Shown: positions 45,013 to 54,307 of the stretch, in pieces | Position numbering within the stretch: the stretch's first letter is position 1 | Layout: each line of letters starts with the position of its first letter | DNA from: Pseudoalteromonas sp. MSK9-3 | GTDB taxonomy: Bacteria; Pseudomonadota; Gammaproteobacteria; Enterobacterales; Alteromonadaceae | Assembly (NCBI RefSeq): GCF_003590335.1 | Contig: NZ_MIET01000035.1 | Span: forward strand, 1 to 64,000 | Length of the DNA stretch: 64,000 bases | Reading direction: 5' to 3' | Position numbers and translations under genes: made by a program | The notes under the pieces: generated by a model | Database searches by the model: none | What the model saw: only the letters and a program-made list of their open reading frames with translations | What the model was told of the DNA's origin: nothing

Positions 45013-46717
45013 GTAGGCCAGTTAGTTCTTGAATGAGCATAAATAAACGACAGTGAGAAGTGGGTTTTGCAAAGTAATACCCTTGTATGCGTTCGATATC
45101 GAGTTCTGAACATATGGCAACTTGTTGGGCCGACTCAACACCTTCCGCTACAACGGCAATTCTCAGCTGGTGTAGCATACTGCTGAGTCCTTTTAGAATA
45201 TGGTAATACCTTGGGAGTACGTGCACTTTGTCTAACAGTGATTTATCGAGTTTGACAATATCTATGGGGAAGGTGAGTAGGTGTGAAATTGATGAGTAGC
45301 CTGTGCCAAAGTCATCTAGGGCAATTAGGCAATTTAATGTTTTAATGGCATTTACGCTATCACGCACCAAATCGTCTGAACCGAGTAACGCTGTTTCAGT
45401 TAGCTCAAAAACAATATTCTCTCCTTTTGCCTGATACTTTTCTAATGCTTTTTGTATAAAAGTGGGTAGAGTTGGATCTCTCAATTGCAGTGGCGATAAG
45501 TTGATGGCCATCTTAATCGTATAACCTAGTTTGTTACTAATGACTGTTTGCTGGTAAATGGCGGTATCAATGATCCAGCGTCCTAAACTGTCTATTAGGC
45601 GTGACTCTTCGGCAATATTCATAAACTCTTGTGGATTAGTGTTTAGTTTGGCAGTAGGCCAGCGAATGAGTGCTTCACACGATACAACGTGGCGGCTTTG
45701 CGTATCAACGATAGGCTGATAATACATTTCTAGTTCTTGATGTTCACAAGCATGGCGCAAATCTACCTCAATACGGTATTTACGTTGAAAATCTTTCTCC
45801 ATGTTGTCTTCAAATAAGCAGGCTTTATTTTTACCCAATTGTTTTGCTCGGTACATGGCAATATCTGCGTACCGCATTAAATCTTCAACAGTTTGTCCAT
45901 TTAATGGATGAAGTGCAATACCAATACTGCCAGTGACGTGAATACAACGTTCTTCAATAATAACTGGTTGATTGACAAGAGTCAGGATCCTTTGTGCATG
46001 GCGCTCTATGTATAAAGGAGAATTGAAAGAAGTGAGTATAAAGGCGAATTCATCCCCGCCTATACGTGCAACGAGATCATTTTGCTGAAGCACGCTTTTA
46101 AATCGCAGTGCAATCTCTTGTAATAAGACGTTACCAATATCGTGGCCAAAGCTGTCATTAATATTTTTGAAATTATCTAAATCGAGCTGTAAAACTGCTA
46201 AATTTGCCTTATATGTTCTATTCGCAATGATTGCGCGCTGCAGTGCTTCACCAAAATAATAGCGGTTATATAACCCAGTTAAATGATCATTCTCTGCCAA
46301 CTCTTTCACTTTCTGATAACTTTCAATGAGCTTACTTTCTAATTCAAAGCGTTTTTGAGCTTGCATTAATGCGCGCTTTAATTGACCCGCGTTAATTTCT
46401 GATTTGAGTAAGAAGTCTTGTGCTCCAGCATCAATACTTTTGAGAATAATAGACTCTGAGTGCTCATTACTGATCATGACTACCGCCATTTTATTTATCC
46501 AAGAGCGGCGTTTTAATTCTAATAGCATTTCAATGCCATTCATTTTAGGCATCATATAGTCAAGTAATATAACGTCAAAGCTATCGTGTTCGATGAGGTA
46601 AAGTGCTTGTTCAGCGGTATTCACGACGGTGAGAGATTCACTATTGTTTGTTGAGTTGAGTGAGCGCTGAATAGACTTGCTGTCTACAATGTCATCGTCG
46701 ATTAAAAGTATATTCAT
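44996..46717 (-). CDS. Response regulator with GGDEF and EAL domains
   Basis: 573 aa from ATG 46717 (MNILLIDDDI), 8 nt past the preceding stop; the 15-codon longer frame has no conserved sequence. Receiver domain (about 1-120, phospho-acceptor D53 in LLDYMMPKMNG), GGDEF domain (about 155-320, IGGDEF near 220, with QQND rather than RxxD, so no classical I-site) and an intact EAL domain (about 335-570: SCEALIRW, ALDDFGTGYSS, KLDKSLL, AEGVESA). Able in principle to make and to degrade c-di-GMP under control of phosphorylation. Last gene of the kinase-receiver operon. Its 3' end overlaps the convergent MASE1 gene by 17 nt. Confidence 0.93.
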   Translation of the reverse strand: MNILLIDDDIVDSKSIQRSLNSTNNSESLTVVNTAEQALYLIEHDSFDVILLDYMMPKMNGIEMLLELKRRSWINKMAVVMISNEHSESIILKSIDAGAQDFLLKSEINAGQLKRALMQAQKRFELESKLIESYQKVKELAENDHLTGLYNRYYFGEALQRAIIANRTYKANLAVLQLDLDNFKNINDSFGHDIGNVLLQEIALRFKSVLQQNDLVARIGGDEFAFILTSFNSPLYIERHAQRILTLVNQPVIIEERCIHVTGSIGIALHPLNGQTVEDLMRYADIAMYRAKQLGKNKACLFEDNMEKDFQRKYRIEVDLRHACEHQELEMYYQPIVDTQSRHVVSCEALIRWPTAKLNTNPQEFMNIAEESRLIDSLGRWIIDTAIYQQTVISNKLGYTIKMAINLSPLQLRDPTLPTFIQKALEKYQAKGENIVFELTETALLGSDDLVRDSVNAIKTLNCLIALDDFGTGYSSISHLLTFPIDIVKLDKSLLDKVHVLPRYYHILKGLSSMLHQLRIAVVAEGVESAQQVAICSELDIERIQGYYFAKPTSHCRLFMLIQELTGLPTDLS

Positions 46718-46724
46718 AATACGG

Positions 46725-47141
46725 CTAACCTTTAGGTAATTGTAGAATGCGCCAATACCCATCTAAGACATCAACCACATCCAAAAACTGATCGCTCACG
46801 CGGTCTTTAAGAAAGTAGCCAGCAACATGCTTCTTATAGCTCTTAACAATGTCTTGTTCATTATCGGAGGTGGTTAGTACAAATATTACTATGTCATTTA
46901 GCATGTCATCATTACGGATAGTATTTAAAAACTCTAGGCCACTCATACGCGGCATTTGTAAATCGAGTAATACAATAAATGGTTTGGCTATGGTCTCTTC
47001 CCGAATTAGTTCTAACGCATGCACTCCATCAATTGCTCGTGTGATCTTGTTTAATATTTTGCGCTTTTTAAAGCTTCTCACAATACTCATGAAATCAATA
47101 TCATCATCTTCGACGAGCAATACATTCAAGTCATGGTTCAT
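46725..47141 (-). CDS. Single-domain response regulator (Rcp1-like)
   Basis: 138 aa consisting only of a receiver domain: acidic pocket EDDDID (about 11-16), phospho-acceptor D60 in VLLDLQMPRMSG, Thr/Ser switch VLTTSD, and Lys in GYFLKD. Such stand-alone receivers (cyanobacterial Rcp1 type) accept phosphate from phytochrome-like kinases and pass it on or act by protein contact. It starts 1 nt within the kinase stop (TAATG), so the two are translationally coupled. Confidence 0.92.
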   Translation of the reverse strand: MNHDLNVLLVEDDDIDFMSIVRSFKKRKILNKITRAIDGVHALELIREETIAKPFIVLLDLQMPRMSGLEFLNTIRNDDMLNDIVIFVLTTSDNEQDIVKSYKKHVAGYFLKDRVSDQFLDVVDVLDGYWRILQLPKG

Positions 47142-48259
47142 TATTTAATCCTTTTGAATGGAGGCTGTTGAGCTGGTACCGATGGCCAAGTCACTAAAAA
47201 TGAGGTGCCATTAGGTTGGTCAATTAATGTAATGTCCCCTGCGTAATGGTTTGCAATTTTTTTACAAATCGCCAACCCAATCCCAGATCCTTCTTGCTGA
47301 TCTCTTGGTTTTAGCGTTTGAAACATTTCAAAAACTTTTGAGCTGTACTGAGGGTCTATACCAGGCCCATCATCGGTGACTTTGATAAAGTAAAAGCCTT
47401 TTTGCTCTTCTATTGTTACGTCAATGTTCCCGTGGTCAAGGTGGTGATGCTTGATGGCATTTGCTAATAAATTGCGTAACACGATAGCGATTGCATCTTT
47501 TTGTAATGACACGGTTAATTCACAACACGATAGGTTAAATTCTTTGTCTATACATATCATGTCAAATTGTTCGAGTACGAGGTCTTTGAAAGAAAACTCT
47601 TCTTTTTCATGCGGGGTTTGGTTTACGCGAGAGTAAGTGAGCATGTCATTGAGCAACTGTGTCATCCGGTTAATACGGCTTTTGATCAGTTCAAAGTTTT
47701 CAATTGCACCCGCTGGTAACTCATCTCGATAATCTTCATCAATCCATGATACGAGTTTTGAGATAGCCGTTAAGGGGGCTTTGAGGTCGTGTGAGGCCAT
47801 ATAAGCAAACTGATCAAGGTCATCATTAGACTTTCTCAGTTTTTCAATTAACTCTTCTCGTTCGGTAACATCTGTCGCTATGCCGAGTATATAGGTACGT
47901 CCATCAATGGCTTCAAAGCGCTTTTTACGGGTGAGTAGCGTTCTTATTCTGTGATCAGGAAATGTGATTGTTTCTACAGTTTCACTATATCCTTGATCGA
48001 ATGCGATTTTGTCCATCGCCAAAAATAGCTCAGCTTCGTCTGGTTGATAGTCTTCTACGGTGGTGAAACCAATGACTTTATGTCTGACATTGACGGGGTA
48101 CATTGACAGAAAAGCTGAGTTGGCTTTTACGATTTTAAAATTTTCATCTTTGACGAATGCATAATCGGGCATGTTTTCAAAAAGTAAATCATTAAACTCA
48201 GCTTGATCGTAAGCCGATATATTAAACTCAGCGATGCCTGATTGCTTTTTTTTATCCAT
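47141..48259 (-). CDS. PAS-domain sensor histidine kinase (soluble, phytochrome-kinase type)
   Basis: 372 aa, no membrane segment. PAS domain (about 25-135) with ENMPDYAFVKDENFKIV and GIATDVTEREEL; dimerisation/phosphoacceptor motif ASHDLKAPL (His about 154); N-box LRNLLANAIKHH; G1 DDGPGIDP and G2 GSGIGLAICK of the ATPase domain. This is the soluble HisKA family used with Rcp1-like receivers. Operon order is kinase, receiver, receiver-GGDEF-EAL, so it probably feeds an environmental or intracellular signal into c-di-GMP levels. No cofactor-binding Cys or His was identified in the PAS domain. Confidence 0.93.
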   Translation of the reverse strand: MDKKKQSGIAEFNISAYDQAEFNDLLFENMPDYAFVKDENFKIVKANSAFLSMYPVNVRHKVIGFTTVEDYQPDEAELFLAMDKIAFDQGYSETVETITFPDHRIRTLLTRKKRFEAIDGRTYILGIATDVTEREELIEKLRKSNDDLDQFAYMASHDLKAPLTAISKLVSWIDEDYRDELPAGAIENFELIKSRINRMTQLLNDMLTYSRVNQTPHEKEEFSFKDLVLEQFDMICIDKEFNLSCCELTVSLQKDAIAIVLRNLLANAIKHHHLDHGNIDVTIEEQKGFYFIKVTDDGPGIDPQYSSKVFEMFQTLKPRDQQEGSGIGLAICKKIANHYAGDITLIDQPNGTSFLVTWPSVPAQQPPFKRIK

Positions 48260-48476
48260 ATCTCAATTCCTTAGAGCACTATGAGCATAAAGCGTTTGAA
48301 TAGTATTTACACCACTTAGGTATAGTCTGTTTTTACTAAAATTGAAAACAAAGAAGCGATAATCTCAGGTTATTTAGTAACTGCATTGTTTGCAGTTAAT
48401 TCTTTTTGAGCTTGAGTATCTTTTGTTTTTCAAAAGGGGGAGCACAGGTCGTAAGGTATAGTGATAAAGGTAAATC

Positions 48477-48497
48477 ATGGCGAGAAGGCCTCGCCAT
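48477..48497. terminator. Hairpin between the secreted Cys protein gene and the kinase promoter region
   Basis: ATGGCGAG (48477-48484) and CTCGCCAT (48490-48497) form a perfect stem with a 5-nt loop, 15 bp past the end of the 48513 gene; on the plus strand it is followed by CTTTAAGTTAACTTTTTATT. Confidence 0.6.
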
Positions 48498-48512
48498 CTT
48501 TAAGTTAACTTT

Positions 48513-48920
48513 TTATTGGCACTTTATCGTAGCATAAAGTTGATAACACTGATTCTTACTGCCAGTGCTCTTGTACGTCCAGCTTTTACCATACCAGTCG
48601 TAATTAGCATATGAAGACTCATCTTCACCGCATTTTATTGTACTGCCTGAAATTTCTTGATTATGGCCACGTTCTTCACAGAACTGATTACCATTGGTAG
48701 AGCCCACAAAAAAAGACTGTAGACGACCATTAACCCATACTTTTGGACCATAGTATGTGGTTGAACTTGCAGAAAAAACACCATCTTTGTCGAATAGCTC
48801 AACTTCAGCTTTGTCGAAGCTAACAGTATCTACTGCTGAGTTTAGAGTAATGATGTCTGATTGTGCTGCAACGCTTGCAGTTGAAAGTACAGCGAGTAGG
48901 CTAAGTGCTAATGTTTTCAT
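48513..48920 (-). CDS. Small secreted protein with four cysteines
   Basis: 135 aa from the second ATG (48920), since AAGGA is 7 nt before it and only 1 nt before the first (48926). It has a signal peptide (about 1-19, ending SVAAQ). The mature protein has four Cys (NQFCEERG, IKCGEDE, NQCYQLY, ATIKCQ), compatible with two disulfides in an exported protein, and Tyr/Trp-rich stretches. No family recognised. It is on its own strand segment, near the kinase operon but with a separate promoter. Confidence 0.65.
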   Translation of the reverse strand: MKTLALSLLAVLSTASVAAQSDIITLNSAVDTVSFDKAEVELFDKDGVFSASSTTYYGPKVWVNGRLQSFFVGSTNGNQFCEERGHNQEISGSTIKCGEDESSYANYDWYGKSWTYKSTGSKNQCYQLYATIKCQ

Positions 48921-49031
48921 ATTCATGTCCTTTTAATGTTATTAGAGTTCCCATTCATTAGAACGTGAATATGTGTACCTTTTAGTTACAATTTATTTAA
49001 TTTAAATTAATGTTGAGTCTGTACAGTATGG

Positions 49032-50369
49032 TTATAGTTTGTCGAGTACAGTCGCATATTGATAATAGGCAAGTTGCCCTAAACGCCTAAACTTTGGCAA
49101 TGGAACATATGGTAGAGGGGTATTATAAAGAGGTAAATTAGGGATCTTTTGCCCTGCAATCTGTTGGGCGAGGCGAAAGGCTGCTTGCGCGCTAAAGCTT
49201 ACTCCCGCGCCACAATACCCTAGTATATATCCAATGTTGTTATCAAAATTGACATGTGGCATATCGTCTAACGTTGCCGCGATATAGCCATTCCAATAAT
49301 GATCATGTGGTATTCCATCTAAGCATGGAAAGCAATCGGTTAGTCCCTTTTTAAGACCGTTTAAGAACTTTGGGTGTTGCTGTTGGGATGCGAACACCGC
49401 GCCTCGTCCACCAAATAATAGTCGTTTGTCAGGGAGCAAACGATAGTAATACTTTAAGGTGCGTGTATCCATGGTGATTTGGTGGGTCTTGAGTCCAGTT
49501 AAACCCAATTCGAGTTGGGTTAAAGGTCGAGTGACCATAATACTACTCAATATTGGAATGTAACGATTGTTAATGAGCGGGTGGAGCATTTTGTTATTGT
49601 AGGCATTTCCGGCAAAGACAATATTGTTCGCACGAATGGACACAGACGTATCGTTAATGATCAACTCGTGGCCACTATCTGTAGAGTGTAAGGCGCGCAC
49701 TAAGCTATTTTCAAATAATGTCACGCCTGTTTGAAGCATAATATGACGATAACCCAATAACAGTTTTAATGGATTTACGCCAAACCCATCAGGCAGTCGC
49801 ATTGCACCATGAGCTTGAGCATGGTTCATGAATTGTACTTTTAACTGCGGTGCAGATAAGAATGTCGCATTATCACCAAACCGAGTCAAAAATTCGGTTT
49901 GCTCTTTGAGGCGCGTCAGTGCACCTGGAGTATGGGCGACTTTTAAATAGCCATTTTCTTGGCGTTCACATGCAATCGAGTGTTCAGTAATTAAATTACT
50001 TACGCGCTCGACAGCATCACTGAACTCAGAATACACGCCTTTGGCGGCCGACATTCCCCATTTTTTAACCATCGTTGGATAGCTAAGTCGACCTGCACCT
50101 TTCAAAACAAAACCAGCATTGCGTGCGCTTGCCCCAAAGCCGACCTGATTTGCCTCTAAAACGCAGCAATGAATATTATAATGAGATGCGAGATAATATG
50201 CGGTGAGTAACCCGCTAAAGCCGCCGCCAATTATTGCGACTTCAAAGGTTTGTGATGAGGTCGGAGGAGATTTTGGGCTGGGTAAAGGGGATGTACTTGC
50301 CCAGTAACTAGGCGCATAAGGTTGAGCTTGGCAATGGGGATGGGTAAGTGGATCGTAGTGTTTTCTCAT
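49032..50369 (-). CDS. FAD-dependent oxidoreductase, DAO/PuuB-like
   Basis: 445 aa from ATG 50369, which lies 8 nt past the stop of the upstream GNAT gene; the extra residues of the longer frame overlap that gene and are not typical. A DAO-fold flavoprotein: FEVAIIGGGFSGLLTAYYLA dinucleotide-binding motif near residues 45-65, GFGASARNAGF just after it as in gamma-glutamylputrescine oxidase (PuuB) and related amine oxidases, and GYILGYCGAGVSFSAQAAFR near the end. Likely oxidises an amine or amino acid with release of hydrogen peroxide. Substrate unknown. Translationally adjacent to the acetyltransferase. Confidence 0.85.
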   Translation of the reverse strand: MRKHYDPLTHPHCQAQPYAPSYWASTSPLPSPKSPPTSSQTFEVAIIGGGFSGLLTAYYLASHYNIHCCVLEANQVGFGASARNAGFVLKGAGRLSYPTMVKKWGMSAAKGVYSEFSDAVERVSNLITEHSIACERQENGYLKVAHTPGALTRLKEQTEFLTRFGDNATFLSAPQLKVQFMNHAQAHGAMRLPDGFGVNPLKLLLGYRHIMLQTGVTLFENSLVRALHSTDSGHELIINDTSVSIRANNIVFAGNAYNNKMLHPLINNRYIPILSSIMVTRPLTQLELGLTGLKTHQITMDTRTLKYYYRLLPDKRLLFGGRGAVFASQQQHPKFLNGLKKGLTDCFPCLDGIPHDHYWNGYIAATLDDMPHVNFDNNIGYILGYCGAGVSFSAQAAFRLAQQIAGQKIPNLPLYNTPLPYVPLPKFRRLGQLAYYQYATVLDKL

Positions 50370-50379
50370 CCGTAAGCGC

Positions 50380-50937
50380 CTAAAACATAAGCGCCATTTC
50401 TGCGGCTTGGCATTGGCATTTATTGCCGCATAGAGTACAAATGTAACCGTCATTAATACAGTTTTCTAACCATCGTTCATCATGTATTTTAATTAATTCA
50501 CCGCCAGCTTTGGTAAAGTATTTAACGGCGCCGTTGCCCGGGCTTTGTTTCCATAAGTGTGCGACACCAGCTAAGGCCCCTTGTTGTCGTAATGCGTTGA
50601 TCGATGCTTGCAATAGCTTAGGGCCTATGCCTTGACCTTGTGCACTAGGTTCAATAGCAATACATTTAAAATAGGCCATTTGGGAGGGAAGAACGGGCCA
50701 CTGTGAAGGCGTACACCATTTATCAATAGGCCATTGTTGTGCGGCATAACTTGTTCTAAAACCAAGTAAGTTGTTTTCGTCATCCAGGGCTACAAAGCAG
50801 GCGTTAATATTGTGTTTTGTGCCTTTCTTACACATTTTCTCTAACAGTGCTGCGTCTAAATAATTTTCACCATGAACCAAATTGGCTAATGTGACCACGC
50901 GATCATAATGTTCACGTTCTAATGGGGTAATCGTCAT
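50380..50937 (-). CDS. GNAT acetyltransferase with a cysteine-rich C-terminal tail
   Basis: 185 aa. The GNAT core is clear: FKCIAIEPSAQGQGIGPKLL (acetyl-CoA loop), then AVKYFTKAGGEL as motif B. After the core comes GYICTLCGNKCQCQ, a tight group of four cysteines (C-x2-C-x3-C-x-C) in the last 20 residues, which could bind zinc or a similar metal and is not part of the basic GNAT fold. The gene precedes and nearly touches the flavin oxidase gene, implying a shared substrate (an amine to be acetylated or oxidised). Confidence 0.85.
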   Translation of the reverse strand: MTITPLEREHYDRVVTLANLVHGENYLDAALLEKMCKKGTKHNINACFVALDDENNLLGFRTSYAAQQWPIDKWCTPSQWPVLPSQMAYFKCIAIEPSAQGQGIGPKLLQASINALRQQGALAGVAHLWKQSPGNGAVKYFTKAGGELIKIHDERWLENCINDGYICTLCGNKCQCQAAEMALMF

Positions 50938-51223
50938 AAATGGATCTCCATAGACATTATATTTTAACCATACCGATAATTTGATAATAAATCTTTAATA
51001 TTTTTGTGATATTAAGGTTAATTTTACCTTTTTTTATTTTACTAAATTAATCAATGCATTAGAAAGGAATTTCATGTTGTATGGGCTTTAACATTAGCAT
51101 TTTTTAAGTAGCTCAATCATTTTGGCTTATTGACAGCGATGTCATTGTGTTAATAATGTAAATTGCTTGTGCTTTTCTCGAATCAGGTACAAGCCAATAC
51201 AACATGACACAAAGGAAATAAAA

Positions 51224-52669
51224 ATGCATAAATTAATCTTAACGGCGGTTGCTGTAAATATTGCGCTGGCCACCAGTGCCTCTGCAATGATCATTCAACC
51301 CGACCCTCAAAATCCGACCGGATACATCGTATCAGGGACTGAGTTAACCGCAGCTGAAAACAGACTAACGCTCGATCCAATGTACGACGTATGGGCGAAA
51401 GCGCTAGAGACAAGAGACAATGCGATTGTAGAGGCCATTGTCCCTAACGCAGCGGCAAATCCTGTGAACGTAAAGCGTGTAGAGCGGGTTTTTCCTCAAG
51501 CACAGTGGGATTTTTTAACCGGTATGGCCGCACCCGAATATACCTATACGCGTTTTTTAAGAGCCATAGGTAAATTCCCCGCATTTTGTGGTGATTATAC
51601 TGATGGCCGCAATGCTGATGAAATTTGTGAAAAATCAATTGTCACTGCGTTTGCGCATTTTGCGCAAGAAACTGGCGGTCATATTGCAAAAGATAATATT
51701 TCAGATAATCCTCAGCAACTAGAGGAATGGCAGCAAGCACTGGTTCATGTAAGAGAAATGGGCTGGTCTGAAGGTCAACCAGGTTACACAACAGGGTGTG
51801 GTCAAAACGATTGGCAGAATCGCCGATGGCCATGCGCTGCTGGCCAAGGTTATTTTGGCCGAGGTGCAAAGCAATTGTCGTATCACTTTAACTATGGTGC
51901 ATTTTCGGAAGTGATGTTCAATGGTGATGCAACTGTGTTATTGAATAACCCAGGCCTTGTTGCTGATTCATGGTTGAACTTAGCATCGGCTATTTGGTTC
52001 TTCTTAACGCCACAGGCGCCAAAACCAGCTATGTTGCATGTTATTGATAGAACGTGGGTACCGTCACAAAGAGAAACTGCAGCTGGGATTGGTTATGGTT
52101 TTGGTACAACCATCAATGTTATTAATGGCGGCATAGAGTGCGGTGAACAGAATAAGAATAAAGGGCAGCCAGTAAATCGTATCCGTTACTGGGAAGGGTT
52201 ATCAAGCTACTACAATATCCCAATTGAAGCCGATGAAGAAAACACATGCTGGCAACAAACGCCTTATGGTGGTTTGAACTTAGACGGTGCAACTGACGTG
52301 TTATTTACCAACTGGGACGGAAATTGGAAATATCATGCTGATAGACCTGGTGGTTTTTCTTTTGAGTGTGAATTGGTTGGCTATCAAACCGCATATTCAG
52401 CGCTCGAAGCGGGTGATTATGAAAAATGTGTCACTAACTTTTATGGTTCACACCTGAGCTGGCCTGAAGTGCGCGTAGTACCACATATTGATCCGCCTGT
52501 GGATGTTCCTCCTGTCGGTGGCGTGGCTGCTTGGAATAGTACCAAAGTTTATTTAAAAGGTGATCAGGTAAGTTATAACAAGGCCATTTATGAAGCGAAG
52601 TGGTGGACGCAAGGTAATGCACCAAAGCAAGGTTCAGGCCCGTGGAAGTTTATTAAAGCTTTGCCATAA
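51224..52669 (+). CDS. Secreted GH19 chitinase with C-terminal chitin-binding domain
   Basis: 481 aa from the ATG at 51224 (AAAGGAAAT upstream). Signal peptide 1 to about 21 (TSASAM). The GH19 catalytic domain covers about 90-390: FAHFAQETGGH gives the catalytic Glu at 149, followed by YFGRGAKQLSYHFNYG, GLVADSWLNLASAIWFF and GFGTTINVINGG. After a Pro/Val linker, residues ~430-480 are a type 3/CBM5 chitin-binding module (WNSTKVYLKGDQVSYN, YEAKWWTQGNAP). It hydrolyses chitin outside the cell, common in marine gammaproteobacteria. No other chitin genes adjoin it. Confidence 0.94.
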   Translation: MHKLILTAVAVNIALATSASAMIIQPDPQNPTGYIVSGTELTAAENRLTLDPMYDVWAKALETRDNAIVEAIVPNAAANPVNVKRVERVFPQAQWDFLTGMAAPEYTYTRFLRAIGKFPAFCGDYTDGRNADEICEKSIVTAFAHFAQETGGHIAKDNISDNPQQLEEWQQALVHVREMGWSEGQPGYTTGCGQNDWQNRRWPCAAGQGYFGRGAKQLSYHFNYGAFSEVMFNGDATVLLNNPGLVADSWLNLASAIWFFLTPQAPKPAMLHVIDRTWVPSQRETAAGIGYGFGTTINVINGGIECGEQNKNKGQPVNRIRYWEGLSSYYNIPIEADEENTCWQQTPYGGLNLDGATDVLFTNWDGNWKYHADRPGGFSFECELVGYQTAYSALEAGDYEKCVTNFYGSHLSWPEVRVVPHIDPPVDVPPVGGVAAWNSTKVYLKGDQVSYNKAIYEAKWWTQGNAPKQGSGPWKFIKALP

Positions 52670-52692
52670 TTAGCGAATAATTTGAATTATAA

Positions 52693-52722
52693 AATAAGCC
52701 GATAGGGCAATATCGGCTTATT
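52693..52722. terminator. Bidirectional terminator between the chitinase and FG-GAP genes
   Basis: AATAAGCCGATA and TATCGGCTTATT form a perfect 12-bp stem with loop GGGCAA, between convergent genes. Confidence 0.88.
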
Positions 52723-52742
52723 ATTAAAACTGATAAATAGGA

Positions 52743-54122
52743 TCAGTTTATTAAGGTTTGCACGGTACTATTTCCTTCATCATCAGTGAATTTCAATACA
52801 AAATCGTCTTTTCCATCTGCATTGATATCAACCAATAGAATGTCGTTGCTATTTTTTGGTAAGCGATGTTTTATTTTGGTACGCTTTTTACTCAGTAATG
52901 TGTTTTCCTGACCATGGTAAATACTTAAGGTTTTACGAGAGTTGCGAAGTACAATGTCATGTTTACCATCGCCATTTACATCCCCCATAAAAAAAGACAT
53001 AACTCTGTCATTGCCGTTCATATTGATCTCCATTTCGACTTCTCTTTCAAGGGTGGGCTTGGCTGGGTAATATTCATTGCTTTGCTTATAAAATCCGACG
53101 TCAATATCAATGTCTGTACTTCCACCACTTAAAGCCATAGCGGCGATCGTGGCAAATCCAAAGTCGGCTTCAAACCTCTGTAATTCCATTTTTCCGTCGC
53201 CATCAAAGTCATAATCGAATCTGAGCTGACCGGTACCATTGGTGGCTGGTAAAAATGATTTTTCTAGGTGGAATTGACCCATCGCCTTGCCTGGATAAAG
53301 TGCATAACTGGTCTCTACTTTTATGGCATCCATACCCTTTGTGCGAGGCGCTTGGCGTGTTATTAAATCAACAAACCCATCGTTGTTGATGTCTTTTAGT
53401 GCATAGATGCGCCGCTTACCACCATCTTCAAGCTGCCCTAATTTAACGGGCAAGTTCAATGGTGTAAGTTCTGCATCATAGCCTTCTTTGCGAGCATAAA
53501 GTACTTGGGCTTGGTAACGGGTATGAAACAATAAATCCAACATACCATCTTGGTTCAGGTCAATGACTTGAGGTTTTGGATTGAGTTCAATTTCAACTTC
53601 TAGTTGACTGCCTTTAAAGTAACCTGAAAGGTCTGATTGCTTAGCGAAAGTGTGCGGTGTAAATTGCCCCGTCTTAGATTGAACATAGAGCGTTGCATCG
53701 CTGATCCCTGGCAGCATAATATCACTCAGTCCATCGTTATTTGCATCTAACACAAATTCGATTTTATTAAAGTTTCTCATTTTTAAATGCGTAAAAAGCG
53801 ACGATGTTGAAATTAAAGGTGTGTGGTGTTCTTTATGGCTGCTGAACACCCCTTTAGGGGTTAATACCCATGCCTGTGGTGTTGAATAATTAGCAGATGT
53901 CGCATAATCAAATCCAATGGCATCTTTAGGCATCGATAGCTCATAGCTGGTCTGATGTTTTACGTCGACGACAGCCAGCTTCTTTAATTCATTATCAAAT
54001 GCATAAAAAATCTCTGACTGAGTGCTAACTAACGGCTTTGGCGTCTTTATTGCGATGGGTTGAGAAGCAAGCGATGTAAAGCTTGATAGTACCAATGCTG
54101 TAGTAAATAGAAATTGTGTCAT
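52743..54122 (-). CDS. Exported FG-GAP/VCBS repeat protein
   Basis: 459 aa from ATG 54122, which has GGTGAGGATC directly before it; the 7-codon longer frame is less likely. Signal peptide 1 to about 19 (TSLASQ). Six or more D-x-(D/N)-x-D-G calcium-binding loops recur: LDANNDGLSDIM, LNQDGMLDLLF, INNDGFVDLI, YDFDGDGKMEL, VNGDGKHDIVL, INADGKDDFVLK. This is the integrin-like beta-propeller repeat. Probably a calcium-stabilised secreted or surface protein. Ligand unknown. Confidence 0.88.
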   Translation of the reverse strand: MTQFLFTTALVLSSFTSLASQPIAIKTPKPLVSTQSEIFYAFDNELKKLAVVDVKHQTSYELSMPKDAIGFDYATSANYSTPQAWVLTPKGVFSSHKEHHTPLISTSSLFTHLKMRNFNKIEFVLDANNDGLSDIMLPGISDATLYVQSKTGQFTPHTFAKQSDLSGYFKGSQLEVEIELNPKPQVIDLNQDGMLDLLFHTRYQAQVLYARKEGYDAELTPLNLPVKLGQLEDGGKRRIYALKDINNDGFVDLITRQAPRTKGMDAIKVETSYALYPGKAMGQFHLEKSFLPATNGTGQLRFDYDFDGDGKMELQRFEADFGFATIAAMALSGGSTDIDIDVGFYKQSNEYYPAKPTLEREVEMEINMNGNDRVMSFFMGDVNGDGKHDIVLRNSRKTLSIYHGQENTLLSKKRTKIKHRLPKNSNDILLVDINADGKDDFVLKFTDDEGNSTVQTLIN

Positions 54123-54307
54123 GATCCTCACCAGTAAAACCATTGTTATTATTATTGCGTAAGTATTGGTTAAAAAATAATGACGAACAATTCAATTCTT
54201 GTAAGAAACTGTTACAAGCACGAAAAAATGACGTTTAACAACGCTCGCTGTCAATCCTAAAAAAAGTTACAATTACCGTTGTTTGTTATTTTAATTAAGG
54301 GTTTTCT

